NCBI GenBank assembly: GCA_024275015.1
Contig: JAJRZW010000016.1
Coordinates: 70,899 to 134,898, forward strand
DNA length: 64,000 bases
From: Deltaproteobacteria bacterium
GTDB lineage: Bacteria > Desulfobacterota > Desulfobulbia > Desulfobulbales > JAJRZW01
Reading direction: 5' to 3'
The position numbers and the translations under genes are program-made. The notes under the pieces are model-generated. The model ran no database searches and was not told the DNA's origin. It was given only the letters and a program-made list of their open reading frames with translations. Below, piece after piece: positions 34,122-43,600 of the stretch (its first letter is position 1; the number at the start of each line of letters is the position of its first letter).

Positions 34122-36332
34122 TTACCCCTGTCGCATATCCACCGGCAACTCAATAATAAACAGTGCCCCCTCGGGATGATTGTCTTTCACCCGGATAGTG
34201 CCGTCATGATCATTAATGATTGTACTGGCAATAGCAAGCCCCAGACCCGATCCCCCCTTTTTGGTGGAAAAATATGGTTCAAAGAGACGGGCCTTGTCCT
34301 CATCGCTGATCCCCGGGCCGTTGTCAGCGACCTCAATAACCATTGAGCCACTGTCAAGATGAACCGCAACCCCGATCTCGCCGGCGCCGACCACGGCCAC
34401 CGCGTTGTCGAGAAGGTTTATCAGTACCCGTCGCATCTGGGTAAAATCAAATGAGAATTGCGGCAGATCACGATCAAGGTCCAGACTGAAGCTGATCTCC
34501 TTATGGGCCTCACGGTAAAGTACCATGACCTCCCGCGCCAGGTCGGCAAAATCATTGTTCTCCTTGTTAATCCCGGGCATCCTGGCAAAAGTGGAGAATT
34601 CGGCCACCAGCCGTTTGAGTTCCTCGACCTGATTGATAATGGTCATGGTGCAGGAGTCAAAAACCTCGCCCTCGCCGGCGAGACGGTCGAGATAACGCTT
34701 GCGCAGCCGCTGGGCTGAAAGCTGTACCGGAGTCAAGGGGTTCTTTACCTCATGGGCGATCCGCCGCGCCACCTCACGCCAGGCCGCCATCCGCTGCATC
34801 TTCTCGATCTCGGTAAGGTTGTCAAACACCAGTACCACCCCAAGTTCGGCCCCGGACTTGTCCTTCAACCGGGTAAAAGTGACCCGGAGATAAAACGAAT
34901 CATTACGCAGGCTCAGGCGTATTGAACGCTGGATCGAGTCCAGTCCGGAGCGGGATAGTTCGGTGAAAAAGCCGTCCATTATCTCACGATGCTCCGGCTC
35001 CAGGACCTCGCGATAATCCTTGCCCACGATCATCTCGCTCCTGATTTTAAGCAGGGTCTCGGCAAAGGAATTGATGGTGGTTATCCGTCCGTCCGGATCC
35101 ATGGATATCACCCCGGCGGCAATATTCTGCAATATGGTCTCCATGTACTGCCGCCGTTCCTCAAGCTGCTGCTTGCTGGTCAGGAGATCACGGGTCATCC
35201 GGTTAAAGGAATCGACCAGGGTTCCCATTTCATCGCCGCTGTCACGGCTCAAGACAAAATCAAGATCCCCCCCGGCCACCCGCTGGGTCGCCCGCGCCAG
35301 TTTGGAAATCGGACCGGTAAGACCGCGGGCGACATAAAAGCCGAACCATACCGCGGCAAAGACGATAAGCAGGGTAATAATCAGGAGCATGACCAGAAGG
35401 CTGGTCTTGATCGGGTTCTTGAGCAGCATCAATTGCCGGTAACCCTCAAGGCCGCCGGAGATAACCTCCATGCTTGCCAGCTGCTTTTTCGGGATCAGAA
35501 ACGAGGTAACCAGAACCCGGTTCGCGCCCGCGCCCGGGGTATCGGGCTTAAGCGCCACTGCGCCACGGACAAGCTCACCAGCGGCAACCGACTGAATGGT
35601 CACCAGGTCACGTTCCCCGTCCAAGGCCTTACGGAATATGTCCGGCGGCAGGGATGGAATCTCCTTGATTTTCATCCCGCCGGTAAAAACCCGCGCCAGC
35701 GGTGTCCTCTGGTCGGAATAGAGTTCAAGTCCGGCAAGGCCGTGACTCCTGGCGATATCGTTTAAAAAAACATCAAGGTTATTGGCAATCAGATCCTGAT
35801 ACATCGACGATGCCAGACGGTCGGCGGTTGCTTCCCCCTGGGTTCGGACCTGATTCCGGGCCCGGTCGTATACCGTGCGTGCCATATCAAGTGATTCCTG
35901 CAGGGACTGCTCGACCTTACTGTTGAACCAGTAATCCATACTGGTGGAAACAAATTGCAGGGAGATAAAAAACAGCAACACTGTGGGGATAAGCGAAAGC
36001 GAGATAAAGGAAAGCACCAGTTTGGTCTTGAGTCTGGTCCCGAGGATGCGGCGTTTACGTTCAAAGACCAGCTGCACCAGGTTACGCAGGACCAGAAAAA
36101 CCATCAACAGAAGAAGAAGGACGTTCAGGTTGATGAGGACAAAAACGAGAACGTTACCACTGACCGGAAACGGTATCGCTCCTAATTGAAAGACCTTGGT
36201 CTCAGCAAAGGTAAGGAGGTGAATGAGAAGGAAACAGAAAAAAATGATCCACCAGATCCGCCGCCGCTTACGCCGATCGTGCTGAATGAAAAATTTCTGG
36301 GTCATTTCAGGATCAATAACGGAATTTGACAT
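34122..36332 (-). CDS. NtrY-like membrane sensor histidine kinase
   Basis: A 736-aa kinase with several hydrophobic helices in the first 130 residues, a periplasmic region, a helix near residue 295-320, HAMP (ARGLTGPISKLARATQRV), PAS (ILQNIAAGVISMDPDGRI), HisKA with the phosphohistidine in RIAHEVKNPLTPVQLSAQ, and HATPase with NGPGISDEDKARLFEP and GSGLGLAI. This order is that of NtrY. The start may be ATG 36332, which overlaps the DUF4390 gene by 20 bases, or ATG 36305. It forms a pair with the NtrC-type regulator downstream. Confidence 0.94.
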   Translation of the reverse strand: MSNSVIDPEMTQKFFIQHDRRKRRRIWWIIFFCFLLIHLLTFAETKVFQLGAIPFPVSGNVLVFVLINLNVLLLLLMVFLVLRNLVQLVFERKRRILGTRLKTKLVLSFISLSLIPTVLLFFISLQFVSTSMDYWFNSKVEQSLQESLDMARTVYDRARNQVRTQGEATADRLASSMYQDLIANNLDVFLNDIARSHGLAGLELYSDQRTPLARVFTGGMKIKEIPSLPPDIFRKALDGERDLVTIQSVAAGELVRGAVALKPDTPGAGANRVLVTSFLIPKKQLASMEVISGGLEGYRQLMLLKNPIKTSLLVMLLIITLLIVFAAVWFGFYVARGLTGPISKLARATQRVAGGDLDFVLSRDSGDEMGTLVDSFNRMTRDLLTSKQQLEERRQYMETILQNIAAGVISMDPDGRITTINSFAETLLKIRSEMIVGKDYREVLEPEHREIMDGFFTELSRSGLDSIQRSIRLSLRNDSFYLRVTFTRLKDKSGAELGVVLVFDNLTEIEKMQRMAAWREVARRIAHEVKNPLTPVQLSAQRLRKRYLDRLAGEGEVFDSCTMTIINQVEELKRLVAEFSTFARMPGINKENNDFADLAREVMVLYREAHKEISFSLDLDRDLPQFSFDFTQMRRVLINLLDNAVAVVGAGEIGVAVHLDSGSMVIEVADNGPGISDEDKARLFEPYFSTKKGGSGLGLAIASTIINDHDGTIRVKDNHPEGALFIIELPVDMRQG

Positions 36333-36921
36333 GACCCCAGTCCGTTTTAAGATCCCATACTCCCCAGAAGGGAATAAGGTAGTGAAAATAGAGGGGCAGA
36401 GTCGCCCGCTCCAACCTGGCCTTAACCCAGACCGCGTAAGTCTCGCCGCGTTTAAGCCCGGAAAGGCCCAGCACCTTTACCCCGTCAATACCGACCATTA
36501 CCTCCCGGGCCCGGGCAAAGGTCTTTACCACCACCGTCCGCCCCCCCTCCTCGCCGAGGGTAACCCGGTATTCATCCTTGAGATTGTCATAGGTCAGTTG
36601 ATGGTCAAAAGAGATATTTATCAGTTCCCGGTCCGGCCAGTCACGCACCTCACGCAGCAATTTGACCTCAAAGGTAAAAGACGCGGGAATGCCGTTCTTT
36701 ATCGCCTTCTCCATCTCAGGGGAAATAGCGTTTTCCACCCGACCGTAGAGGATCAGGTTCGTACTGGAATTGGCGGCGACCAGATCAACCAGGCTCGGTT
36801 TCACCTTTACCGCTCCGGCAACGCCGACGGAAATAAAAAAAACCAGCAGGGATACGGCCAGTAAAAACGGCAGTGAAAATCCGTCTCCCTTCCTGCCTGT
36901 ACTCTGTCGCATGTTCATCAT
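36313..36921 (-). CDS. DUF4390 domain protein
   Basis: A signal peptide or anchor (residues about 18-40, LPFLLAVSLLVFFISVG) precedes a beta-rich domain with VDLVAANSSTNLILYGRVENA and ENAISPEMEKAIKNGIP, as in DUF4390 proteins, which commonly sit just upstream of NtrY-like kinases. The start is taken as the ATG overlapping the hflX stop (ATGATGA region, 36921); the track start at 36990 lies inside hflX. About 202 aa. It is probably an envelope protein that interacts with the kinase sensor part; no function is established to my knowledge. Confidence 0.8.
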   Translation of the reverse strand: MMNMRQSTGRKGDGFSLPFLLAVSLLVFFISVGVAGAVKVKPSLVDLVAANSSTNLILYGRVENAISPEMEKAIKNGIPASFTFEVKLLREVRDWPDRELINISFDHQLTYDNLKDEYRVTLGEEGGRTVVVKTFARAREVMVGIDGVKVLGLSGLKRGETYAVWVKARLERATLPLYFHYLIPFWGVWDLKTDWGHVKFRY

Positions 36922-38546
36922 CCAGAAATTGAAATCCCGCCTGTTATTCCGGCAACGAGGGGCGAAAAGGTCCGGGAATCCCGGGCGCATACCGGAATCG
37001 CGTCAAGATCCCGAACCATTACAGCCTTATCTTTTTCCGCGATCAGGTCAATCTTATTCAATACCCGCAACAGCGGAATCCGGTCGAGATCCAGGTCGCG
37101 GAGAATATTCTCCACCGCCCTGACCTGTTCGACCATCGCCGGATTTGAGCCGTCGATGATATGAACCAGAAGATCGGAATCGCCCAACTCCTCAAGGGTG
37201 GCCTTGAAGGCCTGTACCAGGTCCCCGGGCAGACGACTGATAAAACCGACGGTATCGCTGATGACCACTTCGATATCCCGGGGGAAACGCAGACGGCGGG
37301 TGGTGGGATCAAGGGTGGCAAATAATTTGTCCTCGGCCGTGACCGTGCTGCCGGTGAGGGTATTGAGCAGGGTCGACTTACCGGCGTTGGTGTAACCAAC
37401 CAGCGAGATGACCGGAAGATTGTTCTGCCGTCGCCGTCCGCGACGCTGATAACGTTGCCGCGACACCTTCGAAAGCCTCTCGGAAAGCATGGCCAGGCGG
37501 CCCTTGATCCGACGGCGGTCGATCTCGAGTTTTGTTTCCCCCGGCCCACGGGCACCGATACCGCCGGTGAGCCGCGACAGGGCGTCATCCCGGCTTGAAA
37601 GCCGCGGCATGAGATATTTCAGCTGCGCCATTTCCACCTGCAATTTCCCTTCCCGGCTCATGGCCCGGGCGGCGAAGATATCAAGGATAAGCTGAGTCCG
37701 ATCTATGACCCGCATATCGGTATGGTCGGTGATCGAGCGCACCTGGGAGGGATTTAATTCCTGATCAAAGATCAGAAGATTGGCGTCATGCTGCAGAGCG
37801 ATGAGCATGATCTCGCCGAGTTTGCCCCGGCCCATGATCAGACGAGGGTTGACCCGCCGACGACGCTGGAACAGCCGGTCAACCACCTCGACCCCGGCGC
37901 TGCGGGCAAGCTCGCCCAATTCCACCAGAGATCTCTCAGCCTGGCCACGACTTTCAGTGCCGACCCTGAGAAGAATGGCGCGGTCACCGGTCCGCGCCTC
38001 ATGCCCGGCCCCGCCCCGGCGGGCAAACTCCTGTTCAAGGGCGGCGGTATTCAAGAGAAAGTCAGGTTCAAGACCGGCCGGATGCAACGGCGGCAGAACA
38101 GCCCAGGGATCCGTGCCAACAGCGGCGGGAAGGATATGGGCCCGGTGGATGAGAACCGGGTAACCACCGGAATCAACGGTGATCGCGGCCATGAGGTCAA
38201 GCCGGAGACAGGCGAGGTCCATGAGGTCATCCCGGCTCAGCGGTTCCGCCGCCAGATGGGTATGGACACAACGCAAACCCTTGAGACGGGCCCCGGCGGC
38301 CCGTACCTGCGGCAGGGCTGGAATCATTATGCCGTGCCGGTCACCGACCACCACCATCGCCACCCGACCGGCACGATCAATAAGCAGACCGACCTGACGC
38401 CCGATTTCCCTGGAAACGACGCCAAGTTCCCGGGCCGATTCCGCGGTGATGACATATTCGGGCGCGACCTTTTTGGTCCCCAGACGCTCAAGACGTTTGA
38501 GCTGGGCCGTTTTCAACCCGGCGATATTCCCCCGCGGCCGGGCCAT
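36918..38546 (-). CDS. hflX: HflX ribosome-associated GTPase
   Basis: HflX splits stalled or idle ribosomes. This 542-aa protein is longer than the 420-430 aa of E. coli HflX because of an N-terminal extension of about 170 residues, as is usual in deltaproteobacterial homologues. GGIGARGPGETKLEIDRRRI is the HflX domain signature; the G domain has GYTNAGKSTLLN (G1), DTVGFI (G3) and NKIDLI (G4). It lies 16 bases after selB and overlaps the DUF4390 start. Confidence 0.96.
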   Translation of the reverse strand: MARPRGNIAGLKTAQLKRLERLGTKKVAPEYVITAESARELGVVSREIGRQVGLLIDRAGRVAMVVVGDRHGIMIPALPQVRAAGARLKGLRCVHTHLAAEPLSRDDLMDLACLRLDLMAAITVDSGGYPVLIHRAHILPAAVGTDPWAVLPPLHPAGLEPDFLLNTAALEQEFARRGGAGHEARTGDRAILLRVGTESRGQAERSLVELGELARSAGVEVVDRLFQRRRRVNPRLIMGRGKLGEIMLIALQHDANLLIFDQELNPSQVRSITDHTDMRVIDRTQLILDIFAARAMSREGKLQVEMAQLKYLMPRLSSRDDALSRLTGGIGARGPGETKLEIDRRRIKGRLAMLSERLSKVSRQRYQRRGRRRQNNLPVISLVGYTNAGKSTLLNTLTGSTVTAEDKLFATLDPTTRRLRFPRDIEVVISDTVGFISRLPGDLVQAFKATLEELGDSDLLVHIIDGSNPAMVEQVRAVENILRDLDLDRIPLLRVLNKIDLIAEKDKAVMVRDLDAIPVCARDSRTFSPLVAGITGGISISG

Positions 38547-38562
38547 TATCCATCCCCGCCGA

Positions 38563-40479
38563 TCACGATCCCCCGCCCCGGAGAACCCGCTTGTCCCCCA
38601 CCCGCAGGGTAATCTTTTCCCGATCGAAATACTCCAGCAGGGGGATGGAAAATTTACGCGACAGCCCGGTCAGGCCCTTGAACCCCTGGGCATCAATATC
38701 ACCGTGTTTATTGATATGAGCGACAAGATCCTCCCTGAGAGAGGCGATGGCCGCGGCACTGAAATACAGGTCAACACTAACTTTTACCAGGACCCGGTCA
38801 TCAATCAGGATCCCGACAAGACCCATGATCTCATCACGACCGGCGTCGATCCGGGCGACGACCTCGTTGATGGTGGGGACCTTTAGTCCGGCCTCGCCGT
38901 AGGCGGCGATAATCTCGTCCCTGATCGCGGTATCATCACGGTTAAGGGCGACCTTGAACCGCGGCAGCCGCACCAGGGCCCCGTCGCTTACGATCTTCCC
39001 GCCCTTCTCAAGTTCATTGCAGAGACGGTTGAAAAGCCGCTGTTCTCCCTCTCCCAAGAGGCGGGAGCGCAATTCCTCCCTGCCGGCCCCCTGTTTTACC
39101 GGATTTTTCGCGTGAAAATCGGCTATCAAATCCAGGAGCCGGACCTGGAGATCTTCATAGACCTCAACCGCGATCATCCTCCGGCTATCTGGTTCAACCA
39201 CGATGATCTTACGGGCCGCGACCGCCGGGTCAATGAGTTTTTCAAGCCGGCGGCCAAAGACGGCGCAGCGGACCTCAAGCTCATGAAAACCAACCCCCCG
39301 GCGGCCGCTTTCGCGCAGATGCTGGATGGCGAACTCAAGCCGGTTCTCGCTGCGATAGACCGCAAAGGTCCCCTGGTTTATCTCTTTATATCGCCGCCTC
39401 TTCGGCGGCAGACTGTTCAGGACCACCCCGCCGCCGATGGTGGTAACCGGCGAATAACGGCGGATGACGAAGTGGTCGCCGGGCCAGACCGCGGCCCGGG
39501 TCTCAAGGTTAAGCTGAACATCGGCCGTGTCCCCGGGGAAGAGCTCGTCCCGGTCAAGGAGAATGACCCGGGCCATGATCTCGGCGGTACCCAGGTGAAG
39601 ACGGACCCGGGTCCGATTCTTGATTGGCTTGGTATTAGCGGAAAGATAATTCATTTCCACGTCGAGAAGCCAGGATGGCAGAAGACAGCCGGCCGTGGCC
39701 AGTACCTCTCCACGGTGAATTTCCTCCTTGTCCATCCCCTGAATATTTATGGCGGTCCGATGACCGGCCTCAGCCGCCTCAACGCTGCGGGAATGAAATT
39801 GAATCCCGCGGATACGGCCTTTTTTTCCCTCGGGATAGATGACGATCTCATCGGTGACCGCGATCCGCCCGGAAATGGCAGTGCCGGTAACCACCGCCCC
39901 GAACCCCTTGATACTGAAAATCCGGTCCACCGGAAGACGGAAGGGACCGGTGGCGGCGAAAAAATCGCTGTCAGCCACCAACCGGTCGATGGCGGCGACC
40001 ACCTGGTCGCGGCCGGAGTTATCAACCGCGGAAAACTCCACCATTGGCGCGGATTCTAAAAAAGTGTCGCGGAAAAAATCGCCGATATCCTCACGGACCA
40101 TTTCCAGCCATTCCGGCTCGACGAGATCGGTCTTGGTGAGGACAACAAGCCCCTTTCTGATCCCGAGCAGACGACAGATCTCAAAGTGTTCCCGGGTCTG
40201 GGGCATTACCCCCTCGTCGGCGGCAATGACAAAAGCGACCAGATCCACCCCGGCGGCTCCGGCCACCATATTGCGGACAAAACGCTCGTGTCCCGGGACA
40301 TCGACAATGCCGAGACGGTGGCCGCAGGGGAGGTCAAGATGGGCGAAACCGAGCTCAATCGTGATTCCCCTGGCCTTTTCCTCCTTCAGACGATCGGTGT
40401 CGACTCCGGTCAGGGCCCGGACCAGTGAGGTCTTACCGTGATCCACGTGGCCGGCGGTGCCTAATACCAGTTCACGCAT
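38563..40479 (-). CDS. selB: Selenocysteine-specific translation elongation factor
   Basis: SelB delivers Sec-tRNA to UGA codons with a downstream SECIS hairpin. The N-terminal GTPase has [19 protein letters not shown], the effector phrase [13 protein letters not shown] and [13 protein letters not shown]; the specificity motif is TKTDLV. The C-terminal third is the winged-helix SECIS-binding part. Length 638 aa is typical. It lies 3 bases after the MBL hydrolase gene. No selA, selD or selC is in the window. With the selenium-type LysR regulator it indicates selenoprotein synthesis in this organism. Confidence 0.97.
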   Translation of the reverse strand: MRELVLGTAGHVDHGKTSLVRALTGVDTDRLKEEKARGITIELGFAHLDLPCGHRLGIVDVPGHERFVRNMVAGAAGVDLVAFVIAADEGVMPQTREHFEICRLLGIRKGLVVLTKTDLVEPEWLEMVREDIGDFFRDTFLESAPMVEFSAVDNSGRDQVVAAIDRLVADSDFFAATGPFRLPVDRIFSIKGFGAVVTGTAISGRIAVTDEIVIYPEGKKGRIRGIQFHSRSVEAAEAGHRTAINIQGMDKEEIHRGEVLATAGCLLPSWLLDVEMNYLSANTKPIKNRTRVRLHLGTAEIMARVILLDRDELFPGDTADVQLNLETRAAVWPGDHFVIRRYSPVTTIGGGVVLNSLPPKRRRYKEINQGTFAVYRSENRLEFAIQHLRESGRRGVGFHELEVRCAVFGRRLEKLIDPAVAARKIIVVEPDSRRMIAVEVYEDLQVRLLDLIADFHAKNPVKQGAGREELRSRLLGEGEQRLFNRLCNELEKGGKIVSDGALVRLPRFKVALNRDDTAIRDEIIAAYGEAGLKVPTINEVVARIDAGRDEIMGLVGILIDDRVLVKVSVDLYFSAAAIASLREDLVAHINKHGDIDAQGFKGLTGLSRKFSIPLLEYFDREKITLRVGDKRVLRGGGS

Positions 40480-40482
40480 GGG

Positions 40483-41124
40483 TCAGAATAACCCGCCGGT
40501 AATAAAGGGGTTTTCCCGTTTCTCAGCCCCGATGGTCGAGGAAAGGCCGCCATAGCCATGGCCGGGCCAGACCCGGGTATCATCAGGCAGAGTCATAAGC
40601 CTACTGGTGATCGCCTCCTGCATCTGCCGGGCGTCGCCGCCGGGAAAATCGGTGCGCCCGACCCCGCCGACAAAGAGGGTATCGCCACTGAAAAGGTCGG
40701 GCCTACGATAAAGACAGATCCCGCCGGGGGTATGGCCCGGGGTGTGAATAACCTCAAACTCAAGGCCGCCGAGTCTCAGCACCTCGCCTTCGGCGACCAG
40801 GATATCGGCGGGCGGCGAGGATTCAAGACCCAGCATGGAGAAATAACTGCCCACTTCAGGGCGATCAAAAAAGGCGGCGTCATCCCTGTGAAGAACAATG
40901 GCGGCACCGGTAGCATCCTTAAGCCGACGATTACCACAGACATGATCCGGATGACCGTGAGTGTTGACGATATACTTGAGCTTTACCCCTTTATCGGCAA
41001 TAAGAGTGAGGATTCGCGCCTCGTCGCCGCCGGGGTCGATCACCATGGCCTCCCTGCTATCTTCATCGGCAACGAGATAGCAGCAGACGGACATCTGACC
41101 GACGGTCAACTGTTCAAGAATCAT
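40483..41124 (-). CDS. MBL-fold hydrolase, glyoxalase-II-like
   Basis: ATG 41124 after GGAGG is the start (track 41169 is too early), giving 213 aa. NTHGHPDHVCGNRRL is the metal-binding HxHxDH, HTPGHTPGGICLY carries the next histidine and DTLFVGGVGRTDFPGG is the typical glyoxalase-II-like stretch. Small MBL proteins of this group hydrolyse S-lactoyl-glutathione or other thioesters, or act on persulfides; the substrate here is not known. It lies 11 bases downstream of the Mrp-type gene. Confidence 0.92.
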   Translation of the reverse strand: MILEQLTVGQMSVCCYLVADEDSREAMVIDPGGDEARILTLIADKGVKLKYIVNTHGHPDHVCGNRRLKDATGAAIVLHRDDAAFFDRPEVGSYFSMLGLESSPPADILVAEGEVLRLGGLEFEVIHTPGHTPGGICLYRRPDLFSGDTLFVGGVGRTDFPGGDARQMQEAITSRLMTLPDDTRVWPGHGYGGLSSTIGAEKRENPFITGGLF

Positions 41125-41135
41125 AAAATCCTCCG

Positions 41136-42101
41136 TCAGGACGATGACGGACAAGAGCCGCCGGAGCATGAAGCGCTGCTGGCGCAGGCGGAGCAGGCCT
41201 CCTCGCCCATGGGCGGAGACGCCGGGGCCGAGGCCGCCTGCTTTTCAACATTATCAACCACGGCGGCAAAGGCGGCGACCGCGGGACTGTCGCCTCCCGC
41301 GGCAAGGTAGGGAGCGCCGTCATCACCGCCGGAGACCACCATGGGGTCAACCGGAATCGCGCCGAGAAACGCCACGGCGAAATCAGCCGCCATTCTCTCG
41401 CCGCCGCCGCTCTTGAACAGGTCAACCGTTTCGTGGCAATGGGGGCAGACAAAACCGCTCATATTCTCAAATACCCCGAGAACCTGAAGATTGACATGCT
41501 TGCAGAAGTTAAGCGATTTGCGGACATCGGCAAGCGATATTTCCTGGGGAGTGGTGACCACCAGGGCCATGGCGTCCTTGATGGTCGAGGCCACGGTCAT
41601 CGGCTCATCGCCGGTGCCGGGGGGAGAATCGATGATCAGGTAATCAAGATCACCCCAGTTAATGTCGGCGATAAACTGCCGGATGGCCTGATTCTTCATG
41701 GGCCCCCGCCAGATCACGGTATCGTCACGGTTTTCCATCATATACTCAAGGGATATGACCTTGAGATTATCATTATAACGCATGGGCGGCACCAGGCCGT
41801 CCTCCTTTTCCGTTACCTCGGAAATACACTGGGTCAGCCCCAGCATCCGGCTGATATCAGGGCCGTGAAGGTCAACATCCATGAGTCCGACCCGGTAACC
41901 GCGGTTGGCCAGGGAAAGGGCCAGGTTGGTGGACACGGTACTCTTGCCGACTCCGCCCTTGCCGCTCATAACCAGGATCTTGTGACGAATCCGGCCAAGG
42001 GATGATTCTATCGCCAGATCCTGACGGGCAATAACAGCGTCGGCGCCGCCGCAGGCCGAAGCCTTGCCGTCGCCGCAGGAACTGCTTGAACACTTGCTCA
42101 T
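41136..42101 (-). CDS. Mrp/NBP35-family P-loop ATPase (Fe-S carrier)
   Basis: ApbC/Mrp proteins hold an Fe-S cluster and transfer it to apoproteins. KILVMSGKGGVGKSTVSTNLA is the deviant Walker A of the family; DVDLHGPDISRML and DSPPGTGDEPMTV follow. The bridging CxxC is FVCPHCHETVDLF near residue 220. An N-terminal cysteine-rich segment (KCSSSSCGDGKASACGG) and a cysteine-rich tail (EACSACASSASCSGG) are present; the N-terminal one resembles NBP35-type proteins. 321 aa. It is the first gene of the minus-strand run that continues into selB. Confidence 0.93.
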   Translation of the reverse strand: MSKCSSSSCGDGKASACGGADAVIARQDLAIESSLGRIRHKILVMSGKGGVGKSTVSTNLALSLANRGYRVGLMDVDLHGPDISRMLGLTQCISEVTEKEDGLVPPMRYNDNLKVISLEYMMENRDDTVIWRGPMKNQAIRQFIADINWGDLDYLIIDSPPGTGDEPMTVASTIKDAMALVVTTPQEISLADVRKSLNFCKHVNLQVLGVFENMSGFVCPHCHETVDLFKSGGGERMAADFAVAFLGAIPVDPMVVSGGDDGAPYLAAGGDSPAVAAFAAVVDNVEKQAASAPASPPMGEEACSACASSASCSGGSCPSSS

Positions 42102-42115
42102 TTCTTTTCTACCTC

Positions 42116-42175
42116 CAAAAATTTTCTGCGCTTTTTAATTTTGCTCATTCCTTGGCCTCGGACAAAAATCATCAT
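42116..42175 (-). repeat. Dispersed palindromic repeat family B, copy 2
   Basis: ctgcgctttttaattttgct followed by cattccttggcctcggac is the exact reverse complement of 38 bases of copy 1. Only the left half of the palindrome is present. It lies just upstream of the Mrp-type gene. Confidence 0.85.
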
Positions 42176-42190
42176 CTTTCAAGACACCCT

Positions 42191-42290
42191 TAACAGACTG
42201 TTGAAAAAGCCGTCCTGGCTTTTTCAACCCGGCAAAATCGGCGGCGCGGCCATGCACCGCGACCAGCCCATTTTTCACCGAGCTGTTAAC
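42191..42290 (-). repeat. Multi-hairpin repeat family A, short copy
   Basis: taacagactgttgaaaaagc, ggctttttcaacccggcaaa, then a mutated hairpin 1 cagcccatttttcaccgagc tg. Same short form as at 10699 and 15178. Confidence 0.85.
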
Positions 42291-42406
42291 TATAAAATCA
42301 TTTTCATTGCTGACGGTATTAAAAATAATCCTGAATCCGTGAGGATCCGGAAACAAACCTGATACCGAGACGGCTATAACCTTCGCAGATTACCCAGGTA
42401 CCAGAT

Positions 42407-43591
42407 TCATGTGTTAATACATACCTGATTACGACCCCGTTTTTTAGCCCGGTAGAGAGCCTGGTCCGCCTTTTTCATCGCTGCGGCCGTAGTTTCACCG
42501 CCAACAGCCCCGGCAAGACCGATGCTTATCGTCAGCCCGACCTGGCGGCCACCGCCACGCCGCGCCCACCAGCCGCCGCCGTTTTTTCTTATCCCCCGGA
42601 CAGTAAAGCCCTCATCTTCCACCCGCTGCCGCAAACGCTCAAGCCGGGGTTCAACCCGGTCGTATCTCCTCCCGGGAAAGACAATGGCAAACTCCTCGCC
42701 ACCGTAACGGAAGGGACGACCGCCACCGCCGACGGCGGCGATCAGGGACGCGACCTTGGCCAGGACCTGGTCGCCGACGTCATGACCAAAACGATCATTG
42801 AACTTTTTGAAGAAATCAATGTCAACCATGGCCACCGCATAAGGCGGCCGCAGACGGCGAAGAAAATCATCCATGGCCCGCCGGGCCGCAAGGCCGGTGA
42901 GACGGTCACGAAAGGCAAGGTCATAGGCGGCCTCAAGACAGACGGTAAACAAAAGCAACGGCCCCATTAAGTAAAGGACATACTCCGGCATCACAAGCAC
43001 TTTTTCATCCACCAGGGCCAGGATCATCGCCGCCATAATCCAGAACAACCCGGCGCTCTCGACATCGTCACGCCGAAACGCACGCCACAGGAGGAACAGG
43101 GCCGCGAGCGCCATAGCCCCGACCGCTATCGTATCCGCGGAAAAATCCGTTGTTGCCAAACCCCGCCTTACCGCGACCACGATCCCGGCATCACCTGTAA
43201 CCAGAAAGGCACACAGGGGGAACTGGGCGAACATGAGCCCGAGACGCACAACGGTATCAATGGCCATGGTTTTTCGCGCCGGCATCAACGAAAAAATCAG
43301 CAGATCAATGCCGATAACAAGAAACATCCCGGAAAACTGCACCGATCCGGGATGCAGAGCAACCCAGGACAAGGCCATCAACAACAGTATTTCAGCGTAA
43401 AAGAGACGCACCAGCCCAAAACGCAGGGAAAGAATAACAACAAGGAAGGCAAGCAGCAACGGGGCAACAAGACGGATAACCGGCAGCCAGTAAATGGATA
43501 CCGGGAGAGAAAAAAACCACAGGAGGAGGAACAAGGTTATCCCCCCGGGGCCGAACAGCCCCGCCAACCTCCTTAACGTTACGGCGAACAT
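42407..43591 (-). CDS. Membrane diguanylate cyclase (GGDEF)
   Basis: Seven to eight hydrophobic helices occupy residues 15-220. The GGDEF domain follows, with DRLTGLAARRAMDDFLRR, DIDFFKKFNDRFGHDVGD and the active site YGGEEFAIVFPG, so cyclic-di-GMP synthesis is expected. The residues before GGEEF (GGGGRPFR) do not form the RxxD inhibitory site, so product inhibition at that site is unlikely. 394 aa. It starts 9 bases after the WD40-Sel1 gene stop and is probably co-transcribed with it. Confidence 0.93.
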   Translation of the reverse strand: MFAVTLRRLAGLFGPGGITLFLLLWFFSLPVSIYWLPVIRLVAPLLLAFLVVILSLRFGLVRLFYAEILLLMALSWVALHPGSVQFSGMFLVIGIDLLIFSLMPARKTMAIDTVVRLGLMFAQFPLCAFLVTGDAGIVVAVRRGLATTDFSADTIAVGAMALAALFLLWRAFRRDDVESAGLFWIMAAMILALVDEKVLVMPEYVLYLMGPLLLFTVCLEAAYDLAFRDRLTGLAARRAMDDFLRRLRPPYAVAMVDIDFFKKFNDRFGHDVGDQVLAKVASLIAAVGGGGRPFRYGGEEFAIVFPGRRYDRVEPRLERLRQRVEDEGFTVRGIRKNGGGWWARRGGGRQVGLTISIGLAGAVGGETTAAAMKKADQALYRAKKRGRNQVCINT

Positions 43592-43600
43592 GAGGTGTCC